This document shows positions 1 to 11,700 of a stretch of DNA of 64,000 nt, piece by piece. The DNA lies in assembly GCA_905116865.2 (NCBI GenBank), contig CAJHNH020006246.1:62001-126000 (forward strand), given 5' to 3'. Each line of letters starts with the position of its first letter. Position 1 is the stretch's first letter. Under the pieces are notes generated by a model. It made no database searches. It saw only the letters and a list, made by a program, of their open reading frames with translations, and was not told the origin of the DNA. The stretch is from Candidula unifasciata. Its lineage: Eukaryota > Mollusca > Gastropoda > Stylommatophora > Geomitridae. The position numbers were made by a program, and so were the translations under genes.

Positions 1-290
1 GGGCTCCCGCCTCTTTCAAAACCTCTTGGTTGCTTTTCTTAGGCTGTCCAATGTATTTTAAGCATTGTTCTGTAAAACTACATCTCTGAGGCCTCAAAAA
101 ATTGTTTGTCCTGCCTACCGATTGTCCAGGACTCATAGCCATATGTTAAAACTGGATGTATGTAGCAAGCAAGACAAAGATATTTTGCATAAGATGTCCT
201 TTTTTTTTTAATAAAATGCAGTTTTTGCCTGTCCTATTTTGTTTTTTATTTCAGTACTGCCTCTTTCATCTGATTTTATCCATGTGCCAA
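1..290 (-). pseudogene. LINE C-terminal fragment inside the hAT copy
   Basis: On the minus strand the text reads, with breaks, YGYESWTIGRQDKQFFEAS followed by a stretch matching VLKEAGAR at 62231. ESWTI-type motifs are typical of the region after the reverse transcriptase domain in RTE-like LINEs. It is decayed and cut by the window edge. Confidence 0.6.
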
Positions 291-419
291 ATTCGCATTT
301 AAATCATCGTTCACTCAGGCGTTCGTTCGATGTAATTTAAACGCACCTTCATATTCTCGTTAGCAATATCTTCAAATTTGATTTGGGCAAAGACACCCCG
401 CAAGAACGAAAAAATGCAT

Positions 420-548
<129 letters not shown>

Positions 549-1257
549 TACACACACACACATACACAGATACACACTCACAAAAGCAACAAAAAAGAAC
601 GTATTGCCTTTAAAGATATGTGCTTTCTTGAAAAGGCTAACAGTAACTATTGTACAGGTCACATTTTCCACTTCAAAATTTGAGCAAAAATGTAGTCACA
701 ACCTTACTTATCTGCTGCACCTTCACGAATACAGATGGGGGATTGATCGCATGTCGAGATAATACAAAGACAATTTTTAGCAAGCCGCGGTTGGCATTTT
801 ATGCAGCATGATACACTTTGAATGTAAAACAAGAAAAAAAAAACTTTTTTCGACAGTGGCGAGGAAAGACAATTTAAATTTTAACTTTCAAGCTTCTTCA
901 TGCCTTCTTTAACGATATCCCAATTTATAGCCGACTTTTCTTGATTTTCGCAGCGGCACCCCTGGCATACGCACCCAGTTTTAGAACCTCTGCTGTAATG
1001 CCTCGGTCGAGTCAGCAGGCAAAGACCTTGCCACCTGCTGTTACCACGCAACCGGGTGGCAGTTTTCCCCGCTACGACAGATTTAGGCAACGCTTCTATT
1101 GTGTTAATGAGAGAGTTATTTCAGTCCATCGCAGTGTATGCAGAAATCACTATTCGTATTCGGCCCGACCGCCACTATTCGGCCGAATACCGAATGGCTA
1201 TTAGGTCCACCAATCGGCCCCGAAGCCAATACGAAGCGAATATTCGGTACAGTCCTA

Positions 1258-2145
1258 GTTGTAAGTATTGCAAGTGTAAAATTATTGCGAAAATACAAGA
1301 CTTACAAAATCATGCAGAGGCTAAAAAGCATAAAACTGCAGTTTCATTCAAAGATATTACACCGCCGACATCTGTTTTCAGAACTACACTGATAAATGAA
1401 TCATCAAAAGTTGAAGGATCGGTCGCAATGTTTTTAAGTTGTCACTGTGTAAGTTCAAACTGTGACCATTTGATTGATTTGTTTAAAAACACTATTTCTG
1501 ACAGTAAAGTTTTGAAATGCATCGCAGCAAGTGTACACATATTATAAGAAATACTTTATTTTCTCACTTCGAAAAAAAGATTTGATCAGTTATATATCTA
1601 CAAATAAATATAGTTTATTATTAGACGAATCAAATTATATTTCGGTACTGAAATGCTTTGTGTGTGTATTATATATTAACAGCAACAATACAGATAAAGT
1701 ATTGATAATCTAGATCTATGAAAAAATATTTCACTCTTTTCTGTGAGCAACATACCTCAGCCTGTAAAGGACATTCCTAAATATTGTAAAGTTATGAAAT
1801 TTTTAGCGGCTACTGATAATAGTGTCGCGGCAGCAGAATATCAGTTAACCAAAATAAACTTAGTTGAATTGACAAACAAAACAAAAACAAGCGTTTTGGA
1901 GAAGTGAGACAATTTAAAGATGCCACATCAGACAATCCATTCTGTAAGCTCTTTGAATGTGCCATGTCTGTCACGATACTACCCCACTCAAATGATGACG
2001 TAGAATGACTTTTCAGTGCTATGAATTACATCAAATCTAACCTAAGAAACAGGATGAAATTTGACCTCTTACATACTATCTTGACAATAAAATTTGCCTG
2101 CTGAGAATTGGAAGCTGTTCCACTTATCAGCTCCCTGATTGTGTA
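1258..2145 (+). pseudogene. BED-type hAT transposase relic (ZNF862/KIAA1586-like)
   Basis: The frame begins CKYCKCKIIAKIQDLQNHAE, a BED-like zinc finger (C-x2-C then H and KKH). It goes on through a GSVAMFLSCHC block and a KYSLLLDESNYISVLK block typical of hAT catalytic domains. A gap follows, then the C-terminal dimerisation motif MNYIKSNLRNRMKFDLLHTI and LTIKF. Stops at about 1545 and 1900, a large internal deletion near 1715-1760 and the hAT inserted at 1257 all break it. Originally a DNA transposase; now non-functional. Confidence 0.8.
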
Positions 2146-2234
2146 TTGAAAGAAATTGGAACAGATAAAGCATACCAAAGTCATTTTGGATCTGAAGCTT
2201 CACTTCATCATGAAAGCTTAGTTTATCCTGTAGA

Positions 2235-2850
2235 TCTTGTGAGGCAGACACCGGTCTTCTTCTTTCGCTCGCCTGAAATAAGTTGTCTATATCCGCAATT
2301 TTGTCTCTTGTTGTTAATTCATTCAGTGGTCCATAGAGTTTACGTTCCACTGTTGTACTTTCTGGCCAAAAGGTTTGCCTTAATGTGTCAAATTCTGTGC
2401 AGTCCTGGAGTACATGCTCTGCTGTCTGGGGCACCTTTCCACATGGTTGATACGCCTATCTTGAATTTTGTGTACATGTGGTTACGTAATTGGTTGTGCC
2501 CTGTTCTGGGGCGGAGGGTAATGACTTATTCTGATCTGTCCATAATAAAATAGTCGTCTTGTGCTGGGGCTGGTGGTTTCCTGATTGATTTAATGATTCT
2601 TTTCTTTTGGTGGTATGTAACTGGTACATCCGGCTGCACTTTTGTCGCACCTTCTCCTGCCAGTTGATCAGCTTTCTCATTTTAAGGCACTCCGCAATGT
2701 GATGGTATCCACTGCATTACAACTCTTCGCTGAAGGCTGAGTTGTGTCAGCAGTGTTTGCAATTTTGGTAGTTTCCTAAACTGGAGTGCTTCAAGTACTG
2801 ATTTTGCCTCTGTCATCATTACCACATACTGTGAGCCAAGACATCAGTGA
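2235..2850 (-). pseudogene. RNase H-bearing LINE (I-type) 3' end
   Basis: Read on the minus strand with shifts: an RNase H segment ending QWIPSHCGVP-NEKADQLA, then an RPRTGHNRLRNHMYTKFKIG block, then the zinc-knuckle-like tail QTAEHVLQDC and LYGPLNELTTRDKIADIDNL. This order (RNase H, RTGH, AEHVLQ-C) is characteristic of I-clade LINE ORF2 C termini. 5' truncated, with frameshifts. The 3' part recurs inside the foldback element at 26255-26330. Confidence 0.8.
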
Positions 2851-3416
2851 AGATGATGACATGATTCTATAGGGTAAGTCATATCATTAGCTATATAATT
2901 TGTGACTCTTTCCATTTGGATGTTGTTTTTTTTTGGTAGATGTTTTCCACGCAAATTTAGATGTTTTTAGATATTGTTCTACTCTGGTCTGGATGTTTTT
3001 TGTCAAAGAAAAGTGGCAACACTGCCCAAGTCCGTTCTACTTCCGTTGTCAGTTCTGAAATTTCTGTATTTTCTACTTTTATGTGTGGGAACCGGTAAAT
3101 ATTTCGCTTAATTGAGCGACTTTTCCCCTAAAGTTACGGCGAATTCACTGACGTTTATTTATATTAAAATATTTGTAACTATTTAAGAAACTTCTGCACT
3201 TTGCAGTCACTGTCACATTCTTGTATTGAAACTTGCAGACTGCACTTCAGAAGTCTTAAGCAAATGTAACAAACACAACAAAACAAAGAAGAGTAAGTTT
3301 TATTGTTATTGTCTTATATGACTTTTATGACTTATATGTGATGTGACTTTTTTTAAATTTTTATGTTAACATAAAATGTATAATAATGTCGTGTAACCAT
3401 ACTTTAAAAATGCTGC
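2851..3416. other. No gene seen
   Basis: AT-rich sequence with short poly-T tracts. No splice-supported exon, RNA gene or recognised repeat. Confidence 0.6.
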
Positions 3417-3832
3417 AGTTTAACTACCTTAGTAGTGATTGGTGGTGGAGGGGATTAAGGAAAAATTAGGTTCTCCTTGCAATAACGGTCGCTACTTGGA
3501 CGGCGACGGCCGCTTAGTCGGAGTTCAGTCCCCTGGCTGCAGTGCAATTCGGAGTGCACAAGGCACGAATCACAAAACACAGTGAGTTCAACTTGGCCTC
3601 TAAACCACGCGCTGCAACTCACATTACCCTAACCCCAACCCTAACCCTACCCCTAGCCCTAATTATATCATTTGTGTCGTTCCCTCTTTTCCACTCCGTA
3701 ATTGCACTGCAGCCAGGGGACTGAACTCCGACTAAGCGGCCGCCGCCGTCCAAGTAGCGACCGTTATTGCAAGGAGAACCCAATAATTTCTTAATCCCCT
3801 CCACCCCCAATCACTACTCAGGTAGTTAAACT
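3417..3832. mobile_element. Palindromic foldback element, copy 1 (312-bp core plus outer arms)
   Basis: The core 3469-3780 has inverted ends GGTTCTCCTTGCAATAACGG that continue for over 70 bp per arm. Inside is a CCCTAA-like tract (taaccccaaccctaaccc) near 3625-3662. A further 52-bp inverted pair (agtttaactacc ...) flanks the core, so the whole palindrome spans 416 bp. No clear target duplication around the core here. A second core of exactly 312 bp is at 22340-22651. Confidence 0.88.
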
Positions 3833-5227
3833 ACAAGGAGAGCCGAATTATTGTAATTGTTAAAAAAAAATGTAATTAAGGAATCACAGACGTGTAGTGA
3901 CGTTAAGACAAGATATAATGGGTATTCCTCAGAATGGACTCAAAAAAAACATCCTGAAGGTTGCCACAAACAATTTTCATGTCATCCCCGCCGTATAGAG
4001 GATATAGTAATCATTCACCATGTTTGGAGGAACCAATGAAGATCCATATACTTATCTGTGGTGGAGATGATTCTCCCACAGGGTCTTCATGTCCTTGACC
4101 AGATTACGGAGGCAGAGTCGTTGTATCCCTTTGGGAGAGGCAGCGAGGTAATTCTGTGTCCCTGAGTGTGTCGATATGCGGATGACCATGTTTTTATTTC
4201 CTTGAATCTCTGAGTGATGTGGATATATACGTAGCCCAACTTCGAAGATCTCTGGAGGATATGTCGAGAAGTACGATACTTCAGGCAAAGCAAACCTATT
4301 CAACTAGATGTCTCACGTGACTTGAGTAATAGACACAATATAGTTTACTCCAGTGTGATAATGGACAGAATTAGACAAACAGGACGACTTGGATAGGCTT
4401 GTAGGAAATGGATATACGGGATATGCTAGTGGATGCACTGCATTCACTGGACGTACTGTTGGGTATATGGATATATACCCCAGCAGACGGTTAACTAGAT
4501 ACGCCCCTGGAATTTCCTCCACATGCAGATTGAATGACAAACTGGATCCTTCAGTCTCCCATGATGCCAAATAAGATCATGAACCAGAATAGATCTTATA
4601 TTTCAATAACAAGGAACGCTTACACAAAGAACGTTGTGGCTCTCCTAAAGTCTAGAAGAGAGAGTGATGTCACTGTATTTTGTGCTAGCAACGATGGCTT
4701 TGTGTCATAGGTTGTCCAAGATGTGGAAATCCTCATTGAAGTCGGGATGCTGAGGTTATCACGCGATAATATGTATGTTTCAAATTCAGGAGATACATAT
4801 TTCTCCATTTACATGCATATCTTCCATCACTATAGGACTGACACTATATTTTCACGTCTGTCTGTCTAATTTCTACTTCTCCAGCTTTGCTGCATATAAC
4901 CGTTTCCTCGCTATTAAGAAAAACAGATTGTGTCCCCTAAGGTCTTCCTTGCAAGGATTGCTGAAATGTAACAATAACACAATCTACTTCTTCTTTCCTC
5001 TATGCCTGGAATGCCTAGCGGCCTCAGGTCACACAATAATAACAATAATTATTATTATAGCCGGAAATTTTACTTAATCAGCTGATGTTTAATTACTGTT
5101 TTATTTCTTAGTGTACAGATCATCATCATCCTCAAAACTGTTCAGTCTATAAATGCTTGGATATCTGCTGGCATACATACCTCATAGTCTTAGCATGTTC
5201 TGCAGAAAAAAAAAATTACTTTTATGT
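3833..5227. other. No gene seen upstream of ORMDL
   Basis: No frame shows recognisable protein homology. A short run near 4988-5035 (cttctttcctctatgcctgg) resembles the minus-strand LINE tail at 36369. The ORMDL 5' UTR exon and promoter probably lie in or before this stretch, but I cannot place them. Confidence 0.5.
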
Positions 5228-5440
5228 TTTGTTTTTGTTAGTTGTGTATCCTTTACAGGACGTTGCAGAACCAACCTCAGCATTTTTTTTTAGCTGTTTT
5301 GGTTTTTCTTGGCAAATTTACATCCATTAGTTTGCCATTGCTTTCTGGACGGTCGGCTTCTCGAAACCAGCCCAAGGCCCGCAGCTGAGATCGACCCCGG
5401 CATTACGAAGCTTGTTCGCAACACCTAAGCCACAGATGCC
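5228..5440 (-). repeat. tRNA-derived SINE (family B)
   Basis: In reverse: ctgtggcttaggtgttgcga (A-box-like), ggggtcgatctcagctgcgg (B-box-like), then a body ending gttctgcaacgtcctgtaaa and ggatacacaactaac. Matches copies at 17936-18130 and 44638-44876. Confidence 0.8.
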
Positions 5441-5604
5441 AACTTTACTTTTATTACCTGAAAAATAACAATCATGTTCTTGTCACTTGTTAGGCAGTTT
5501 GTGTGTGTGTTCATTATTTAAAAAACAATATGAGTGTATGTATTGAAATGTTGTTTTTTTTTCTTTCTTATGTAGATTTATATGTGAAGTTTGTTCCAGC
5601 TAAA

Positions 5605-5778
5605 ATGAACGTTGGTGTTGCTCATAGTGACAGCAATCCCACACATTCCTACTTCAGCAGCAAAGGAATATGGCTGACCTATGTGCTGCTGGTGTTTGGG
5701 GTGCATTTGTTACTGCTGTCCCTTCCGTTTTTCTCTGTAGCTGTAGCATGGACTCTGACTAATATACTACATGATTTA
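5605..5778 (+). CDS. ORMDL: ORMDL coding exon 1
   Basis: Encodes residues 1-58, from the ATG to the [10 protein letters not shown] segment: the N-terminal cytosolic stretch and the first membrane segment. It ends in phase 0 at gattta before the perfect donor GTAAGT at 5779. The start matches the family MNVG N terminus, so no other ATG is needed. Upstream, the open frame runs back to an acceptor at 5574-5575. A minus-strand SINE ends about 140 nt before that acceptor. Confidence 0.95.
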
Positions 5779-8700
5779 GTAAGTATAGTGAATTTTCAGT
5801 GGTTTTACTCTTACTGATATGCTACGTGATTTGGTTAAGTATAGTGATTTGTCTGTGGTTTTACTCTGACTGATGTGCTACATGATTTGTTAAGTATGGT
5901 GATTTGTCTGTGGTTTTACTCTGATTGATGTACTACATGATTTAGTAAGTATAGTGAATTTTCAGTGGTTTTACTCTTACTGATATGCTACATGATTTGG
6001 TTAAGTATAGTGATTTGTCTGTGGTTTTACTCTGACTGATATGCTACATGATTTGGTTAAGTATAGTGATTTGTCTGTGGTTTTACTCTGACTGATGTAC
6101 TACATGATTTAGTAAGTATGGTGATTTGTCTGTGGTTTTACTCTGACTGTTGTACTACATGATTTGGTAAGTATAGTGAGTTTGTCTGTGGTTTTACTCT
6201 GATTGATGTACTACATGATTTGGTAAGTATAGTGAGTTTGTCTGTGGTTTTACTCTGACTGTTGTACTACATGATTTGGTAAGTATAGTGAGTTTGTCTG
6301 TGGTTTTACTCTGACTGATGTACTACATGATTTGGTAAGTATAGTGAGTTTGTCTGGGGTTTTACTCTGACTGTTGTACTACATGATTTGGTAAGTATAG
6401 TAAGTTTGTCTGGGGTTTTACTCTTACTAATGTACTACATGATTTGGTTAAGTATAGTGAATTTGTGGTTTTACTCTGACTGATGTACTACATTATCTGA
6501 TGAATACAGTATGTATTATAACTGGTTGATATCATTGGTTATCCTGGATTTTCCCTTATTTCTTTTACTTTTCTTGAATCTGCCATTTAATATTCAAAAT
6601 TTTTCATCGGGCATTTTTTTTTTTTTTTTCAAATACATGTAACTTTACTTTCATGCCATTGATAATTTTCTTATAATGATTCAACGTTTCTTGTCTAGTA
6701 GCAGTCAATTACACCACTGCCAGCTTGCTAGGCCTATCACCTGACAGGTGGAAACAAACCTTACCTGGTTGATGCTCGTCCCCCTCCCTGGCGAGCCATT
6801 GCTGCATGGCTCTTCTGAAACCTTGCGGCAAGTTTTCTGCCATGTACCACGAGGAGGTGGGATTGGCCTAGGTTCTCTATGGGTCATTGGCAGGCTACTT
6901 AAATTTCACTTTTCACCTCTGAAGAGAATCTAATCAACCTTAACACTGCTTAAAACAAAGTATGACATGAGAATAAACATCGTGAAAACTGGGGTAATGA
7001 GAATACAGAGGAAAAATAATGACATGAACGTTCTTGTTAACAGTACTACAATCAAACAAGCAGGAGAAATCAAATATCTTGAAAGCATATTTGTAGAGGA
7101 CGGCAGACTCAATAGAGAGGTAAAAGCCAGAGCACAGAAGAAAAATGCTTTAAACTACCACTTAGACCCCAAATGTCTCCCTTCAAGTGAAGCAGCAAAA
7201 GATTAATATCATCTTCATCCCTGCTTTATGCTATTAGTGCCAGACATGGACATTGAATAGGGCACTAGAACAGAAAAAAACTACCTGTGAAATGTGCTGT
7301 CTCGGCAAGGTCACTAACAACACAAGAAGAGACAGGGTTACAAATACCAGCATTAGAGAGAAAGTTGGAATAAGACCATGTCTAGATTTTATATTAACAG
7401 ACAAAGAATGAAATGGTTCAGCCATCTAGTGAAAATGCAGCCAGACCAAACTGCATATGAGACTTTTTACAGCAGCACATCTGGGAGGAAGACGAGAGGA
7501 AGACCAAGAAAGAGGTGGATATATGGGGTAGCTGAAACCTGCAAAACGTTGAACAAATCCATCACTCAAGCCGTCCAAGAAGCACAAGACAAATACAGAA
7601 AACCACAGAACTGGGCTAAACCTGGTATCAGTGAGACACACAAATAAGAAGAAGAAGATTGTTTTCTTGAATCTTAATCTTGCTTAAGTTGCATGTTATA
7701 TTTTAATGAGTAACCTGAGACGATACTTTCCAGTGCATGTTTGTGATGCTCCACGTGACCAAAGGCACACCATGGGAGGCTGCAGATCAAGGCGTGTCCC
7801 GCTTGGAAACTCAGTGGGAGCAGATTGACTATGGAAAACACTTTACAGCCACCAAGAAATTCTTGACCACAGTTCCAGTGGCATTGTGAGTACATTGTCT
7901 TCTTCTCTGTTCCCCTTTAGCCTTATCGCCCTGCGAAAGCCATTTTTCTTGCCATTTATGGGTTTTTGATGACTTGAAAATCCTTGGGCAGTGGCCGCTT
8001 TATCTGTATGTAACAAAGTTAGTGCTGGTTGCAGTTACAGTGTATAGACGAGATGAGTATGATAATATTTACCCCAAAAATTCAGTAAGATGTTATTTTT
8101 TTTTTTAAACCAAATTATTTTCTGATTGTGAAGTCATTTTTACATCATAATAATCTCAATATGACATCACTTTACATGGCCAAGTCACAAAAATTACATT
8201 TATCGTGGTCAAAGGGCAAAGAAACCAATTGACTCCTTGCTCCATTTATATTTATTGTGGATTAATTCCGTTTATAAAAAAAAAAATCATTACACCCATA
8301 AAAATTATTTTAAAAATTGGTGTAAATTATTTTTAGTGATTTGACAGCTGTTGTGTCACGGTGGCCATTACACTTGCCAGTTTGCTCTGTGGTCATGGTT
8401 TCAACCTCCTAGACTTTTTTAAACCTGAATACTCACAATTTCTTCCTCTCCCCCTTCTTTTTCTCTAATTTTTTTAGGACAGGGTTTCAGACAATTTTAA
8501 GAATGTGTTTCTGTTTAACCAAATTGTGAAAAAAGAAATGTTTTTAAGAGTCTTTTGGGGCCAAAGGGTTAAAAATGTGGTTGACACATTATGTTGCGGT
8601 TTATAGCTAGGCTGAAATATTTAAGGCTTTTGGCCCAGCATATCTGGTTTCAGCAAAAAACTTAGTCATCTTTTATATCTTGTTGAGGGGGGAAGTATGT

Positions 8701-11700
8701 CTGTTCCGTGTGAAACAGTAACCTGTCAGTAGAATAACACAGCCACTTAAAAATCTGTCTGCTGATTGTTAAAACGTAGTGACCAACAGTGGAGACTGCT
8801 CGAAAGAATTCAGAAGAAGGCTTGCTTTAGCAATGCAGAGATTAAGCAGCATGAAGAACCTATGGCAAAGCACACAAAAAAGTACAAATCTTGAGATCAT
8901 GCTTTTTTTCTGTGGCAGCTTATTGTTGTGAGTCCTGGACTCTCACTCAGTCACTGAGGAAAAAGATTGGAGCTTTTGAATTAAAATGTTACAGAAAAAT
9001 TCTCAGAATACCATAAAGAAGAGGAAAAATAGTGACATTCTACACGAGTTAAACATCCAGGAGAACTGACTCATAAACAGCATCCTGTCACGAAAGTTGG
9101 AAGTATTTTGGCCACATCAGTCGTTATGGTGTCTTGGAAAAAATGGTGTTGGAGGGTGCAGTCTGTAGAAGGTGAGGTAGGGGTTAACCTCCGCGAATAT
9201 GGATATAGGACATTAAAGATGGAAACGAAAGCACATGGGGCTGGAGAGCTGGCTAGGTTTTGTAAAGAACTTGCTGATTGATGGTGAGGATTATTTTAGG
9301 CAGATAATGATTCAGAATTGGGGCTTTTGAACTTTAATGTTATCGGACAATTCTTAGAATATCATGGACTGAAAGGAGGTAAAATACTAACAGTCTTCAG
9401 TATCTGAGAGAGGGGGACATGCACATAGACAGTATCATTTCTTTGAAAGTGAAATACTTGAGCCATCTTAAACACCTTAATGGTTTGGAGTAAATAGTAA
9501 TGGTGGGTATGGTTCTTAAAAGAAGAGGCACGGGTCTACCAGCACAACACTAGACACATGATATTAGGCACAGTCTGGGCAGGAAATTTTGCAAGGGACA
9601 GGTGGCTTTCCAGTATCCAGTGATATGTTGTTCTGCAAATAACCTGTTACATCAGCAGTTTTCAACCAAGGCACACAAGGAAGTTTCAAGGGGGTTTTAA
9701 AGCAGTTTTGAAATTGATTGCATGTGTACTTGTAAGTAAAGTAAATATCCCTTATTACACCGTTAGGCGCATCGGGCATTCAGGAAGAGCACCCATATTT
9801 TTTCAGACCAATCAGCACTAGATGGGTAATGTGGTCAGCATTACCCTGGCCGTCTACTTTCTCTGGACATACATCCTGCTACCCATTTTAGGCTGTGTCG
9901 ACCTGCGACGCCCCCTTACAATGATAAATATTTAGGCAGCCAGCAGTGGGTTTCAGTCATTTGTACTTGTAGTAATCTGTTATACTACAATTTCTTTTCC
10001 ACTGTATAAATAAAAGAGTTTTTAAAACTGTTTATAAAACCAAAAAACTCAAAGACATTTCTGTTTTCATGAGCAGTTTATTATAGTTGGGCAAAACAGT
10101 GTCAACCATCACACTGATATTTGGACACTAAATTACTAGTTGTATGGTCATTTTTTCTTTTATGTCATTTAACACTTTGATTTATGTAGTTGTTTTTTCT
10201 AAGTTCTTGTGAATAGTGCTTGGTATTGTTATTTTTGTCCTCCTCTTTTTAATCACATTTTTAAATATATTTTTTCTTTTAATTGTGGGGGGGGGGGAGG
10301 GCCTACAATATGTTTGCGGTGGGGAACATCACCTTAAAAATCGAGTAACCAGTATTTATTTGAAACAAAACAAACAATTATGTTCCATCTTCACAATGAA
10401 GGTTGTGCACGCACTGCTTTTTTCTGGGAATATTACGTGGTGAAGGCCTGAATTATTTGGAAGCAGCAGAGATGTGGTTTTGTAGATGAATGATGAGAAC
10501 ACCCTGGACAGAAGATTAATGAAGACGTCTTGAAAGAAACTGACTCACAGAGATAAATTACTGTCCACATCAGAAGGAGAATTTAATTCTGAGCGAGAAT
10601 TTATTGAAAGTCCACAAGACAGAGGGTTGTGGATAGACATGGCTACCAACACCACATGGTATGTACTATAAGAAGATGCCTTTATCACTTCCACAGTGCA
10701 ACTCTCATACTACTGTCTGAACATCACAAGAATAGTTTTTTTAATAAACCATCCACGGCAAAAATCAAACCAACCCTGGTACTTGAGGCTCGTGAAATTG
10801 TTAACCACATTCACTAACCTGTGAGTTACAGAGCCGCAGTCATCCAAAACATATGAAGTGTTTAGTTAGTTGTCATTGTTCAACATATAATTTACTCAGC
10901 TTGTGTTAAACTTCTGTTTGGATTACTTCGTAGTGCCGGGTCCGATCCAAGCTGCAGTTTGAAAGTAGACCGCCCGCCTTGCATTGCTTTCAACAGTGTC
11001 ACATATCACTCCTGTCGCGTGCCTAATGTAAGGATTTCTCCTTCCGAACCAACAGCACTCAGAGATAATTATGTTGAGTCGTTTGGCTCGTATTGGTCTA
11101 AGGGATTCCCCGTGGCCAATATACGCTCAACTTATCTCTGGAGTAGGGCAACTCAAGTATTGGCACTACAAAATATGTCAGTATATGAATACAATATTTC
11201 TAGGCACACTTGGCTGGACACCCCCACTACTTACTAAAGAAAGCCCCCAAGTTATGATAATTCATTATCATAACCATGTTAACACATATAATGAAGATAC
11301 ATAAACACACAACTGCTAAACACTTAAAAAGGTGACGTAGAGAAACCTAAGTCAGCCATGAAAATGAATGCATGTAATCAGTGTAATGTACATATAATAA
11401 TGAAGTGAATTCCAGCTGTCAGTGGAAGAATCTCAGAATATAATGTCTAGATACCAAAGATACTATACAGACAGTAAGTCCTGGAGATGGCTATATGTCA
11501 TCATAGGGAAACATAGGAGCTGTGAGGTATATGGCAAATTAGGCATCAAACTTAGCTTCTCCTCTTCCTGTCTATGATGCCTCCCTCAGCTCCGGATGAT
11601 TCGACTGTCTTTGACTCTGGGAATTCTGCTCCACTGGATCAAGTAGTACAAGAGTACCTCATCATAGAGGACACAGCACTGTACTGGTACTTAGCAAGTC

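Noticed and set aside
1056..1547. A 163-codon host gene at the window start
   Set aside because: The first part is hAT terminal repeat and the second a transposase relic; they are joined only by insertion.
5752..6510. CRISPR-like array
   Set aside because: The units are continuous tandem repeats with no unique spacers, in a spliced eukaryotic gene.
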